From Sebastes aleutianus (Eukaryota; Chordata; Actinopteri; Perciformes; Sebastidae), in NCBI GenBank assembly GCA_916700875.1, contig CAKAKS010000066.1:15744361-15808360 (forward strand): a stretch of 64,000 nt of DNA, written 5' to 3'. Positions 1 through 13,200 of the stretch are shown here, piece after piece (the first letter of the stretch is position 1; each line of letters opens with the position of its first letter). The position numbers and the translations under genes are program-made. The notes under the pieces were generated by a model. That model saw only the letters and a list, made by a program, of their open reading frames with translations, ran no database searches and was not told the DNA's origin.

Positions 1-1883
1 AAAGAGAATCATGGGACCTTCGGAATTTATTAGATTACTACGTCAAAAATATGCTGCTTGATTAAATGAGGGGCCTGCACACTGAAAGTGCTCATGTCTT
101 TTGGTGGGAGCAGAACATGATCAACTTATGGACAGTACTGAGATCAAAGCAAATGCAAGAGTTGGTGGGAAAATCACAGTGTGCATGCGTGCTGCAGAGC
201 CAAAAGGGAAGAAACTCCATGGTTACCATATGTGTGAGCAGGGGTCAATGATGTGCCAACAGAGCGATGGACTGGCTGCTTTGCTGCTGATGAATTGCTG
301 AAAAAGTGAAGAAAAATATACGATTTTTATGTTTATATTACGGTTACTGTATCTGCCAATCAGCGGGGAGAGTTTCTAATGACATCAAAGTGCAGTCAAA
401 CACGTTTTCCTGCAGATTTACTGTACAACACATCTGGTTGCAGCTGTACACTGGAAGGAGATGAGACAAATAATCAGACAGCTGGAAGGCCATGCAGATG
501 ACACTGTGTGACTCATATTGTTATCCCTGAATTGAAAATCTGGTTTAGATGAAGTTTGGAGCTTAAATCATCTTTACAGCCCCAAAAACTCCATTCACAA
601 GCAGGATCATGAGTCTTTCTGAGTTAAGAATTAATCCAAAACCACAAAGTTTCCTGCCTGGCTTCCTCTGAACTCATTTGCATATTTCCAGACAGTGTTG
701 TTTTGTATTCCAGTATTTGCAGCTGGACACCAACAGCTACACAACAAACAGGAAACACTAAAAACCTGACAATGTCTTGCGGCTGTTTGGTTTAATTTCA
801 CATGTCCTTAGCAACAGGCTCTTTGAAAAAAAAAAAGCCTCTCATCCCACTGAGCCAGAAAAGGTCAAAACCCATGAACTCAACCTAGCAAACAACAGCG
901 AGAATCCTCCAGGAGAGCATTACGCACATGGTGAGCAATGTGGAATGCTGTTTGAAGGAACAAATACTGTACTTGAACTTGTTAAAGTTCAACAGCTTCC
1001 TAACAGAATCCAGCGCAGAGTCACCTGATCGACTAACAGAACAGGTACCCTGCAGAGTATTAATGGTCGAGCTGTCCAATCGCAGCGCTGGGTTTCTGAA
1101 AGCAGTGGGAAGATATGGAGAGTTACTCCCACTAGATGAAGCAATGTCAAAGTAGATTAAGAGGCTGGGTGTTGGGCTCAGAGGAGGTCTGTTATGCGGT
1201 GTTTGACCCAGGCCTTAACATGAACCTGTCCTGCACAGTGCCTCTAAAAAACAAGCCACACAATGAATATAACATCACTTTAAGACCTGCTAAACACCAC
1301 CATGGACACCAGTAACATGAACAGGAATGCAACCGCTTTGTACAGAAATAAGTAAAAGGTAAAATGTGCCAAGAAACACACATTATCCACAGTCAGTGCT
1401 GAAAGCCCTGAATCTACTTTAAACAGTCTTATTGGTATTTGTAAGAAAAACTTTACTATAAGTACATAAGTATATTTGAGTGATGTCATGTGATACAACA
1501 TAGGTACAAATTACTCTATAATGCAGAAAACAACACTTTTAGTCTTTTAGTGGAATCTATTGTAGAAAAAGGCATCTCAAATGATAAAAATGTCAGTTTA
1601 GATGTCATTATAACCTGCTGAATATCATTTAAAGTATCTACTTTAAACAGTCTTATTGGTATGTGTAAGAAAAACTGTTCTATGTTTAAGTACAATGGTA
1701 TATTTGAGTGATGTCATGTAATACAACATAGGTACAAATTACACTATAATGCAGAAAACAACACTTTTAGATAGTCTTTTAGAGGAAACTGTTGTAGAAA
1801 AAGGCATCTCTAATGATAGATCTCATTATAACCTGCTGAAGTAATCGTATTCCACACTGCTTTCTTGCTTTCTTGTCACTGAC
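1..1883. other. Intronic sequence of the sorbs gene, no coding exon seen
   Basis: This stretch lies downstream (minus sense) of the last visible SORBS-family exon, which has a donor at its left end. It is therefore probably intron leading to the SH3 exons off the left edge. I read both strands and found no convincing exon. The only structure is the local tandem duplication at 1413-1841. Confidence 0.6.
1413..1841. repeat. Two-copy local tandem duplication, about 205 bp per copy
   Basis: The segment 1413-1621 is repeated at 1637-1841 with substitutions and small indels. Both copies share the opening TCTACTTTAAACAGTC, an internal TTTGAGTGATGTCATG and the closing CATTATAACCTGCTGAA. The divergence is modest, so the duplication is fairly recent. 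It contains no ORF and lies in presumed sorbs intron. Confidence 0.85.
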
Positions 1884-4800
1884 CTGTAGTTTGTAGTCCC
1901 AGTCTTTGGAGCGGTTACCGGCTCCCCGCCTCTGGCCTCCTGAAAGCAGAGTGAACATTAAACACAGTTTGTTCCCTGCAGCCTTTTACTGTATCTCACA
2001 GCTCAGAGGAAATCTCACAACAACTCAGACAAAGTAGAGGTGCTGACCACTCCCAAAGGAGCAAGAAATCCCCTGGGTCCTATCCTCCTCGGGCTAAAAA
2101 CAACACCACTCATGATCTGTCTGAGCTGCCTGTGATTTCAGTCAAATCACAACCTATGAAGCAATTGTAATCACACAGGAATCAGGAGCGGCTTGACAAT
2201 CAAAAAACGTTTTCAGCATCCAAGTCGCTCTCTAAAACAAGCACTGTGGGATTGCAAAAGGGAAGTTCCAAACAACATTACCAAAACACATGATTTAAAG
2301 GAGATTGATTGACTTTTTTCGTAGCCAAATTTGCATTTGGGTGGGGGGGGGCAAGTTGCAGGCAGGTGATTAACACAGCAGATCAATCCAAGAGCAAGGC
2401 AGGCAGGCGATTCCAGGGCATCCAGGTCACAGAGGAAAAACTACTGTACATACGTGGCTAGCAAGCTAGCAAGCAGGGGGGGGGGTGTCAAGGCCTTCAT
2501 TGAGAGTGGGGGAGTAAGGGTGAGGGTGGGTGAGGATTCTGCTAGATTGGGGCGGGGGATGCTTTAGCAGAGAGAGTCAGGAGGGGGGCTCAGTACCTCA
2601 CCCCGGCCTCGATGCTGCTTCTTCTGGGAAAGAGTCCTCTCCAGGCCCTGGATCTCCGAGTCCAGCTCAGCCTCAAACCGACTCAGCTCAGAGACCAGAC
2701 TGGCCTGAGGCCGAGCAGTGATGGAGTTGGAAGGGCAAAATTAAAAAAACACTAATACAGTGTACTAAAACAATCTTTGGAGCTAATGGTGTCCCTTTTT
2801 AATGATTTAGACCTCGATAGAGAGAGAATAGAGAGGAATTCAAATGCTGTAAAAGCAGCTCACCTCAACTGAAGGGGACTTTGGTGTCTCAGGTTGTTTC
2901 TTCGGGGTTAAATGAACCTAAAGGACAGAAAAAGAAAACAATGACAACACTGAACAGAAGTTTATTTTTACTTCTATAACAATTGGTTGTCGATATCTAC
3001 AATATTTGAGTATTGGTTGGTTTTGGGGGTGTCTGGGGAAACAATGAAGCTGCCATGTACAGTGGGGTTCAACACATTTTTAGCAGTTTAATCCATCCAA
3101 CCATTTCAACATGTTTTCTGATAGTGTGTTTAGGAGTAAAGACAGATTTGGGGCTAACTGAACAGTTTGCCGCACAAAGATTTTGACCAAATAGTAAATC
3201 TGACAGCATGTCACTGTTTCTAGAGGGTTTGGACACATCTCTTTTTGTGGAAACAAATTCAGGACAACTGAACATCTCATAAATATAAGATGTATTTTGG
3301 ACGAAATGGATTTTTATCTGGTCAGTTCCAATGCTGCATATTGAGCTATAGAGAAGCAATTGAAGGTAGTTAAACTCTTAAATACCTTCAATGTGTATTT
3401 ATAAGGTAAAAAAAGTTTTCAAAATGCAGGGGCACAGGCTGGATGTCAAGATGCCAGCAGAGGTACACCCACATATTTTTTTTATATTATAGTAAACTTG
3501 ATTTCTCTAGCTAGCCGATACCGCTTTCACCCTCTCTGTACAAAGACTTAACACCAAGAGTGTAGCTGATTCTATCAAACATTACTTTAAAAGGCTCTGC
3601 TGGCAAGAACCACGGACCCCCTGCTCCATTTTCAGTTGTTTTTTTGTAAAAACCTTGGCTGAATGTGTCTCTCTGAACGCCAAGGCCTTCCCCCTCAGCT
3701 GGGAGTCATCCTCACTACAATCACAGACTGTAATGTCACTGTGAAGCAGCACAACACCTGATATGGTCTGATGGAGCGCTGGTTTTCTAAACGCTGTCCG
3801 GGGGATAGGACATAGGCCGCTGTCATACAGAGGAAATGAAATAAAGTCTCCATGCTGTGAGCCATTACACACCACAAGAGGTTAACACCATAATACGGAT
3901 CACAAGACACCTCAGCTCCCGAAGGGGGGAGTGGAAACAAAGATTCCTTTTCTTCACGAGCGCGGACACAAGGGGCACCAATATGCACCAGATCTGGGAC
4001 ATTGTTACAAGAGCAAAAAAACAACAACCTTAGAGACACCACTCTGTAACTCACCAGGGGTGTTTAAACACACTGACATGTACAAACGGCTGCACACTCA
4101 ATTACAGCAGCTCCTGGGCAGTGCAGAATACACAAGACAATAAATTACAACCCCAGAGGTAAATAGATATGAGTCAAAGTGTCACCAGCTTGTAAATCAC
4201 CGACTTTCAGCACAACACCTCCAACATAAACACCTGGATCATGTCTTTTCTTGTCTGAAAAGCTAAATGAATGAACGTTGGATCCTCTGAATAAAAGAAG
4301 AAGTGAGCACATGGGGCAGGTACTCTGTGGAATGACCACACTCGCAAGTTAGCTCGCGTGAGAAGATGAAATATGAGGCCTTAAAGGCTATAATCCTTAA
4401 AGAAAAGGTGCCCATCCTCAAACCTGTTTTTGATCCCCCACACCGGGGAAAACAGTGCAAGACTACACAAAGAATTACAATCATTAGAGCCAACAACAAT
4501 ACTAGATTAATCTAGAGGTTATAGAATCATGCAGAAACATGTTTTTGTTTCTGTTAAGAGTGATATCACAGCCCATATTTAAGCTATGACTACATGTGAG
4601 GTCGTTACCTGGCTGCGGCTCTCTGAGGTGCTGCTCCTTCCAGGCTCAAAGTCGAATATGCTCCTCGGCTCAGAGTTCGGCTTTCCCGGGTCCGACAGCT
4701 TATCTACATCCTCGCTCCTGAAACATAACACCCCACACACACACACACGCACGCACACACACCATGGACAGCAGGTAAATCACGGCTTCATTGTGAGTGC

Positions 4801-7800
4801 CTGTAACAACACATCCAAACTTGTCCGTCCCACGCGTTTTCCCTCCACCGCTCTTGGCCTTTTTGGTTGGTATTCACATAAGACGTCACACCTGCAGTGT
4901 TTTATCTGATGTGAGGAATAAATTCACATTGGTGTGTATTATACTAAAAAAAAAACATTAGTATAGAGTTAAATCTCCTCTGCTTGCTAAGCATTTAAAA
5001 TACCATATCTCACTAGGTGAATTTGCACCAAATGTTTAGTCTCTTTATGACATTTGTGATACATGGAAAGGGGAATTTTGCATTCTATCAAACTTAGCTG
5101 TCTGGTCTAATCTTGTGTTTTTTGTATGTGATATTGTTTTATCTGCGTGCTTAGTTCCAACCCTATCTGTACGTTTTTATTTCAAACCAAACTGAATTGG
5201 TCTTCGACATTTTGGGAAATAGCTTATTCGCTCTCTTGCTGAGAGTTAAATGAAAAGATCGACACCACTCTCCTAAGTGTACACAAAATATGAAGCCAGC
5301 CAGGAGACGGTTAGCTTAGCTTAGCACAAAGACTGGAAACAGAGGGAAACAGCTAGCCTCGCTCAAACAAAAAACACCAACCAGCACCTCCAATGTAATA
5401 TAATATATGTCTAATTTGTTAACTGGCTGCAGCAAAGACTCTCTATAACGAAGATGACGCATTATAAGCTCTGCCAATGGTTTGAAATGGTAGACACTTC
5501 CTGTCTCCTAAGTGGGCGTGGTCATGGCATGACCCCCTGGCCCCACACCACATTTGGTAGTGTTGTGAACGTCGTGTGGATAGATGAAAGCAGATTGGGT
5601 TATATTTGCATAATATATTTATATTTTCTTTTGCTAACATTAGATATTGACACAGCTAACAGACATATTAAGCATTCAAAAAAATATTTAGCGAGGGCGT
5701 TTAGTTGGCAGATCTTACAAGAGTGTGTTGGTCTCGAACAAAGTTAATTTCCTCCCCATTTGTCCGTCTGAAAAATTTCATTTTAGTGTCAGACTGTTAA
5801 GAAGATATGTGGCTTGTGAAAAATGGGTGCAATATTTACTTTGGGGCGAAAGAATCAGTCCTAATCTGTGTTCACGTTCACTTCTCCCATTGGAGTTAAT
5901 AAACTCATGACATGTCGCTAGTCTCCTAAAGGGGCGGGGCAGTGGCTTAACTGCCTTTTCCTGTTCCCTTTTGAACTGTCTCTGGCTGTAGCTTAATTTT
6001 TAGACATATTCAGAGTACAGAGGCGAGAGTGGTATCGATCTTATCTATCTCTCTGCAAGAAAGTGAGTAAGCATGTTTCCCAAAATGTCAAACTATTCCT
6101 TTAAGTCGGACTCCTCCCTTTGTGCCTTCCTGTGTCCCATGACCCCGAAGCAGTTAACATCAAACCAGTGTAAACTCACCAGTCTGGTAGAGCTCCATAA
6201 GGTGTTAGTCTGAAGAGATTCTTGTCTGCTTCATTGCTTCCCTCTGTGTTGGCAGATGACTGGAGCCCTGCAGACCAGCGGATCAGGGCAGATCAACCTT
6301 AAGTAAAAACTGATTATGTAACTGGACAGGATAACAATGTGGACTCTGGTGGATTCACTTACGTTCGGCTGACCACCGCTCCGAATCCTCCAGCTCAGGT
6401 TCTGGTAAACAAGTACAACAGAGAGACTTTTTTTAGGAGTACTTTATATAGATAAATCTACCAAAATATCATATTATACTTTTATTTTTCATGCGCTTAT
6501 ACTCCCTTAAAATACGGCTGGATTGTCTTTTAGTGAGACCTACTCACAGTTTCCACAGTGTAAAAGTTCTCTGATAAAATTAAATGTCTTGCATTAGAAA
6601 AATGCAGTATTATGAGCAAAATGTAAAATAAAACTATTAATTATAAAGAATGTCCCCTTAGAGATTGTTGTATATTATCTATATTATATATTTAGATTAT
6701 TTTTACTCATGTATTAATGTATAAGCAGCCTTTTAACATTGTAGTTGCTCAAGTTGGAGCCAATTTTAACTACTTTAGATACTGTTGGATAGTTTAAATT
6801 ATAAAAATCATCATATCTTATAGGCTGATCATATGTTTTGTACATTAAAACTAACTATACCGCAATCAAATAAATGTAGAAAGTCTTTTTTCCACTAAAG
6901 CTCATCAATAGCACCTCAGTGAGTTGCATTGTAACTTTGACCTACAATATTGTTTAAGAACACAAATCACTTGCAGAGAGCTGAAAATATTCCTATAAAA
7001 CAAAACTGAGCCAGAGCAATCCACTAAAACCACCTCAGTGCTGCGATGGTGCCACTAACCACCCAAATAACAGGGAATGTGTTTCTATGACGCAACACGT
7101 AACAAATGAACAGCTAGATTTACGAGGGGCTGAGATAAGAAGCTGGATTATTGTCAGAGTTAATAAGCAGAGATGACATAAGACTTTAGGGCTCATTCAT
7201 CACGTCTTATTTTGCCTCTGCAGCAATCTGTTTGCTGGATCACCTCTGTAGTACCTGACACTGACAGAGAGGAATTCACTCTGGTGTTGTGTTAGTGAAA
7301 AGAGGAGGAGGAGGAGGAGGAGGAGGAGGAGCGTCCTTACCCTCTGGCTTCTTGTGGATCTGTTTAAACATGCTCTTGTACCAGTCTCTGGGCTTGTTCA
7401 CACTCTGGTAGAAGAAAAGAGGGAAGGGTGCAGAAGGAAAACAAATCTGGTGAATTAGACGTAGAGAAATACAGCACCACTGGATGTAGCAGGAACATAC
7501 AAACATCAAATCAACAAGAATGTATGTTTATTGAGAATGTATGCAAAAAAAAATAACATTTAAAGCTAGCGTTTGATTATCAAACAGTACATTCTGTGTC
7601 TTTGTCTTACTGATCTGGAGGCAATGGGCATCCCAGTTTCATCCACTGGACCGATTCCTGAGAACTTGATAAGCCTCTCCTCCCTGGTGGGAGTCCAGCT
7701 GCGTGGTAAAGTGGAGGAGGCCTGGACGCCATTGGACAGTCCACCTGAGTCACCACAATAACATTTCAGTAATTATCTTGTTTCCATTTATTATTGATTT

Positions 7801-10212
7801 CAGGTGATGTATAAAGCCATTAAGATGCTTTTAAACCCTACCACATCACATGAAACCAGCCCAAGATGTTGTGTAGCCTACCAATTACACATTAACTGAC
7901 ATTTCAACTGCATTTGTCTTTTTACTCTTCGACTGCTTTCATCTCTTACTCTACAAATAACAACTCAACTTCCTTCAGTGGTTGCGCGTCAACAGATATT
8001 TCGGCTGCATTCACCTCTTTCTTTTCAACCAATTAAAGGAACAGTGTGTAACATTTAGGGGGATATAATGGCAGAAATGGAATATAATATTAATAACTAT
8101 ATTTTCTTTAGTGTATAATCACCTGATAATAAGAGTCGTCGTGTTTTTTTATCTACTTACGGAGAAGGTCCCCTCTCCACTGAGTCCACCATGTTGCTCC
8201 GCCATGTTTCTACGGTAGCCCAGAACGGACAAACCACACTCTGTTAACTTTTCCTTCTTGGGCCGGAGTCGATATCGTTATTTGCTCCCATTGCCGCCAC
8301 TCTCTCTCTTGCTTCACCACTCACTTCCCACGTACACACACACTCTACGCACTGGCTCTGCTCCAAATGTCAGCCACATTAGCTCTCCAACACGCTTGGT
8401 TGCAATCTCCTCACCTCACCGCTAGATACCATCAGATCCTACACACTGGACCGTTAACTCCTTTAAATGCTTACACTGTGACTGACACTTCAAATCCTTT
8501 CAGGTCTTAGGTCGTCACCTTTGACCAAAAGAAAAGTTCTTCACCTCTTCTAACTCCCACCACTTCCACTGTAGTGTTCATACACAATTTAGTGAAACTG
8601 CTTTCAGTGCTGACACTTCAACTGACACCTTCCTCAGTTTATAAACATGAGCTGACATTATTTTTTTTTCTTCCAATACAATTTATCACATGCAGTTCGA
8701 CTGACATTTCAACTCCTCAGCCTCCTCCTCGGCACTTTCATTTCAACTGATACTACAATTTCATTCAATGCTGTCACTTCAGCTTCAACATCTTTCAGCA
8801 CTTTTGTATTTTGACTGCCACTCCAATCTACAGCTACATTTCAGCAGCGAGCATAAGTAAATGTTAATCAGTTCATTTTGACTTAAATTAATATTTACTT
8901 CCTGAAAACTTATTTTGAGTTGTCCAGCAAGACACTGGTGTGATGCACGGATTTAAATACATCATAACCTTACCATGCGATTGTGAGGGGCCATAGTAAG
9001 ATCCAAAGCTGAGAGTTGTTGGTCCACTTCCGTTCACTTCAGACACCTTGAGAAGGGCAAAATTATACACGTATATCAGTTATACAACCATCTCAGTGTA
9101 ATGTAACCGCAAAAAAAACAAAAAACGCAACAGTGACTGAAAACATGTCCTTGAACGTACAGCCTGTGATGCATCATTTTTCCACAGGGAGGAGCACTTG
9201 TTTACTGAATCCCATGCACTCAACCTCAGCAGTGTTATTAACAAAGCCTCCAGGAAATTACTGCATACCTTGAACTCTCCATATGGCAGCCCTGCTGAGC
9301 GAAAAGGGCTCAGAGGAGGCGTGGGGAGTCCAGGGGAGATGACCACCTCATGGGTCAGCTCTGGAGAAGTTAGGATCTGCTGACCACCCGAGGTAACACC
9401 AGACTCCCCGTAGATGACAACCCGGGAGCCATTTGGATCACCAGCCACTTCCGTACGTTGCTGAACATAGAAGGAAATGAGAAATATGGATGAACAAAAA
9501 CAATGTGTGAACTTTGCTCCTGTCATGTCCTCCTGTTGGCCCTGGGTAAACACTGCTCTCTACGGGAGGTCGTGTGAACTTGTTAGCGGCCCGGCTATTC
9601 TCCAGAGAATAACAGGCCTCGGTGGGGGAGCCTCTGATGAAAAGGTCCCTAATTTATTTAAAGCAGGACCAGTGGGGAGTGGTGTTCCACCCACTTCATC
9701 ATCTCTCTTGCCACAACTGCAGAAAGGCCTCATTCAAGGTGCAGAGCGGGGGCACTGAAACAGGAGAGGACCATTATGAGCCCATTAACTCCCTATTCAC
9801 CAGGCCTCCCTATTCTCCCGCCAGGGGGTGGGACCGGGGCCAGAGAGGTTGGGAGGGGGGTCGTCGATGTCAACCTCAAAGTCCAGCAGGGCTAGCAGTA
9901 GTGTTGTGGTCTCCATAGTGATCTTTTAACTCCCTCCCATCCATGATGGCTGGTCTCGCTCTTTTATTGGAACGCTATGTGTTTGAAGCAGGTGCTTCGG
10001 TCCTCCCTGCGTGGCTGCCGGGGGTCATGGGAAAGCCCCTGTAGAGCTGCTATCTGCACCGAAGGCATGCTGTGGTGACACTGGGCTGACTTGTAAGCGG
10101 TTTTCCTGGAGTTTGCGGGTTTAAATGTGCATATTCAAGACAATGGCATTTGTTAAACTGTGTTCAACATATAGCATAATTTTAAAAAAAATGGCTTTAC
10201 CTGAGACTGCAT
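1884..10212 (-). CDS. sorbs3: Sorbin/vinexin-family adaptor (SORBS3-like), 5' part
   Basis: SORBS proteins are cytoskeletal adaptors at focal adhesions; the SoHo domain docks to flotillin or lipid rafts and C-terminal SH3 domains bind vinculin and signalling partners. Eleven coding exons are visible: 10212-10201 (start MQSQ, stop just upstream in frame), 9460-9269, 9046-8974, 7744-7611, 7404-7341, 6401-6363, 6267-6180, 4717-4609, 2917-2864, 2704-2602 and 1939-1884. They total 924 nt (308 codons) and all phases agree. Residues about 100-158 form the SoHo domain, with the family signatures EERLIKFSGIGPVDE, GMPIASRS and KPRDWYKSMFKQIHKK. Then come RSIFDFEPG and a charged helix with SELSRFEAELDSEIQGLE. 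The SH3 exons lie off the left edge, so the gene is partial. The family call is firm; choosing sorbs3 over sorbs1/2 rests on the compact N-terminus and is less certain. The end of exon 2704-2602 could instead be 2597, but only 2602 keeps phase. Confidence 0.85.
5204..6104. mobile_element. Non-autonomous DNA transposon (MITE-like) with terminal inverted repeats
   Basis: The left end reads GACATTTTGGGAAATAGC and the right end carries the inverted match around CCCAAAATGTCAAAC, ending in TTTAA near 6104. The internal text TTAGCTTAGCTTAGCACAAAG and CAGCTAGCCT is typical of a very common teleost MITE that I recognise by pattern. It has no coding capacity. It lies in a sorbs intron. The centre (about 5500-5950) looks unrelated and may be a nested insertion. 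Confidence 0.75.
7303..7331. repeat. (GAG)n microsatellite
   Basis: About ten GAG units lie directly next to the sorbs exon 7404-7341, starting some 10 nt past its donor. In the sense transcript this is a CUC-rich, pyrimidine tract just inside the intron. Confidence 0.9.
8033..8465. mobile_element. Short non-autonomous DNA transposon (MITE), complete
   Basis: The left end is TTAAAGGAACAGTGTGTA and the right end is TACACACTGGACC followed by a short tail ending CTCCTTTAA, so the termini are inverted. Internal landmarks are GGCAGAAATGGAATATAATA, CTCCGCCATGTTTCTACGG and CTCACCGCTAGATACCATCA. I recognise this as one of the commonest perciform MITEs. It lies in a sorbs intron and codes for nothing. 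Confidence 0.85.
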
Positions 10213-10273
10213 GTGATCTGTTATGATCCTTCTGTGACAGATATGAAATTCTTGCGCCCAGCATCAAAAGTAT
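10201..10273 (-). other. sorbs3: First coding exon of the sorbs gene, including 61 nt of 5' UTR
   Basis: A TTTGCAG acceptor at 10274-10280 and a GTAAAG donor at 10200-10195 bound this exon. Only its last 12 nt, MQSQ from 10212, are read in the frame that continues into the next exon. An in-frame TGA lies upstream in the exon, so this ATG is the natural start for transcripts that use the exon. The acceptor shows there must be further, noncoding upstream exons. Confidence 0.7.
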
Positions 10274-13200
10274 CTGCAAAGACATGCAAAATGCAAACAT
10301 TTTAGTATGATAATTGAGATATTTTCCAGAGGAGTTACAATATTCCTATCAAGAGTAAAAGCTATGTTGTGTTTTTAAAAAAGAGAAATTGACTAGCACC
10401 TTCAAGAAGACAAGAGTATCATCAGATCGAGATGATGATTCGTTTTACAAGTTTTTGTGCCTGGCCTCATTAATAGAGCAACTCTACTCTGTGGCAGGCT
10501 TCTTTTATCTAACATCAGTTATAAAGGACTTTCTCATGTGTCGTATTGCCAGTTGATGATTGCTCTACCTTGAAGATAAATTGTTGGAAATGTTGGTAAT
10601 TTTACATTGGTTACCCACTGCTATCAAACGCATTACAGAAGTTTGCAAATGTCAAATGTCAAACGTTGCAAAATCCTGATTGTTGCACGGAAATATGTGA
10701 CGTCACCGTTTTCCAACGGAGGTTTAAATAAGAGCTTCAAACCAGTGAGTAGCACACAGACATAAATACAGAAGTCTCTCATGTGAAAAACCCTAAACTG
10801 TTCTGTTAAACTGTGTGTGCATTAGGACTCTGTTGCTCAAAGAACAAGATGAATGAGTTTAAGAGTTGTAGATCAGATCTGTTACTATTTTCATTGCAGA
10901 TATTATCCGATCAATGTCAAACATCTGAAGATTCTCACTCTTAAATTTGTACTCTGAATCTTGACCTTTTTAACCCTTTGAGTCATTAGTTGTGTGGGGT
11001 CCAACAAAGCCTCTCTGTCATAAATCACATGTTACAGACTCGACAACTGTTCCATTATCCCGTCCCACTAGTATTTCAAAGAGGGAAAGTTAGCGTCACC
11101 CACTTTTCCCTGTTGCTAAGGAAAAACCCACCCAAAAAACGAGTGTGACTCACATGCCTGCTCCACTTTTCCCAGCCATACTATGCCGTAATAAGCTGGA
11201 CTTGAGGAGCTGGATGATGGAGAAGGTCGGCTACTGAGAGCGGAGACCAGCTCCTAATCAATTGCACCTCAGAAAAACAGATTAGGCCGTGCTGTTTCAA
11301 CATCAAAGGCATGGGGAGAACGAGGGGGAGGCCATTTCCGCTCCTGTATGCGGCAGGCACCTCTCATCTGCAGTGGCTAAATGGCCCATAATAACATTGT
11401 AGGCATAGAAACCACAGCCAATGTACAGCCCTGAATCCCTGGGCTCTGCAACAACAAGGTTAAGTGATTCGAAGTCTTTGTGCACTCGGACTATGGTCAA
11501 AACTCATCTTGGGTTAAAAACCCATCACAGATTGGAAGCAACCAATAGGGTTAATATTAGGATTAGGCTATTTTTTCTGGTGCAAACTATGGCTTTGTAG
11601 CTTGGCAAGAAAGTAATGAGTGAGTGTGGGCCAGGCTACTACAGGCTGAGAGCTGCCCAACACAATTTGCACTAATGAGTTTTCCATGTGGCATTTGCAG
11701 CTGAGCATTAGAGTCTGTAATCATTGTGGTCAAGTCCTAGAAAACTATACGCGCTCTGTGTCTCTGAGCACAAGGTTAGGAGACAGCACAGAGCGCGTAC
11801 AATGATAGAATCAACTCTCCAGTTTCCAGACAACGATGTCACTCTATCTGAGTCATCATCTCCCAATAAACTGCCTTACATAACGGGAAAAATATGGGAA
11901 CCGGAGGATTGTGTCTGCAACAATACCATTACCGCTCAGGCATGACGGATGACCTATCATCGCCCAGAGCAATCACAGCCAGCTGATTATCCGTCTAACA
12001 ACGGGCAGCACTGCAAACAAGCTACATTTACAAGTAATGGCTTAAAGTAATCTCTTTTACGATGTGTTTGACATGCGGGTTCTTATTTACACCAGATCTC
12101 CCCCCCGGCAGGCTGCCATTCACTTTAAAAGGCCCCATCACACTGATGAACTAGATGAGTAATTCATTGGTATTTTTAAGGAGAACTGTTTCCACACAGG
12201 CCTCTTTTACACAGACATCCTGAAGAGCAGACAAAGCAGCTCCTTTTTCCATACCCATGCATTTCATAATGGGTGTGGTTACTATTAATTAAAGGGGCAC
12301 TATGCACTGCCATAAAGTTGGGGGACTCACAGGAGACAGATTAAGAATAAGAGTGGTCAAAATTGAAGCAGCAGAGACTGAGATATCCTGAACTTTAGTC
12401 AGTAGTATGGGTCAAGCTCCGAAAGCATGGGATCCTGCATTTCCCATAATGCAATGCAATAGCATCTCTTTTAATTAGACCCTCCCTGTCTCCTAATGCC
12501 TTCTTCTTCCAAACTCCTACAGTTTGTAGCATCGGCTTTCTGTTAAAACATTTAGTTGTTTCAAGTACAAGCCGAGATAACAAGACCAGCAATGACCCCA
12601 ATGACATCATCAGGGTTTCATTTTTTGGTTTACTTTGGAAAAGCTCCCTCCAGAGCCATAGAAGATGTTAAACAACTGTTCTCACAACCACACAAGTAAT
12701 ATAACCTGATCCCGTCAGATGGTTTGTTGCACAGAAACATCTGAGAAGCCGTCATTGGAAACTGTTTGGAAAAGGGCCGTCACCTTAAAAAAAATACTTG
12801 GCAGGTGATTGGATGAACCATCTGTGAATCAAACTAACGACAGCGAAACTAACTGAAGGTAAAACATCGCCGTACTTTACACGTTCAGTGCCGTATACTT
12901 TGCTCTTCTTTCAATGAAGAAATACTCTCCAGTTCTGACATAACTGATGCTACTGCAACAACGCTAACCTCTTCTGTTGTTAAGAACGAACAGTCGCCTC
13001 TCCGTGTCGTCTCACGCTATGGTCTCACCAGGTCTCACGAACCTAAGCCACGTCCGTAGCTGCAGTAGCTCCTCACAGGATGCTGTCTGGCGAACCGAAC
13101 ACAAACACATAACTCGGAGCCTGCCAAGATGGGTTTTCGTTCGACATTTTGATCCAGCGATTTCTCGCACAGCCTTGTGACATTGTGAGACTCCAGCTGC

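Noticed and set aside
9080..9553. A single 157-codon ORF as one exon
   Set aside because: Splice sites and phase limit the coding part to 9460-9269. The remainder reads into introns.
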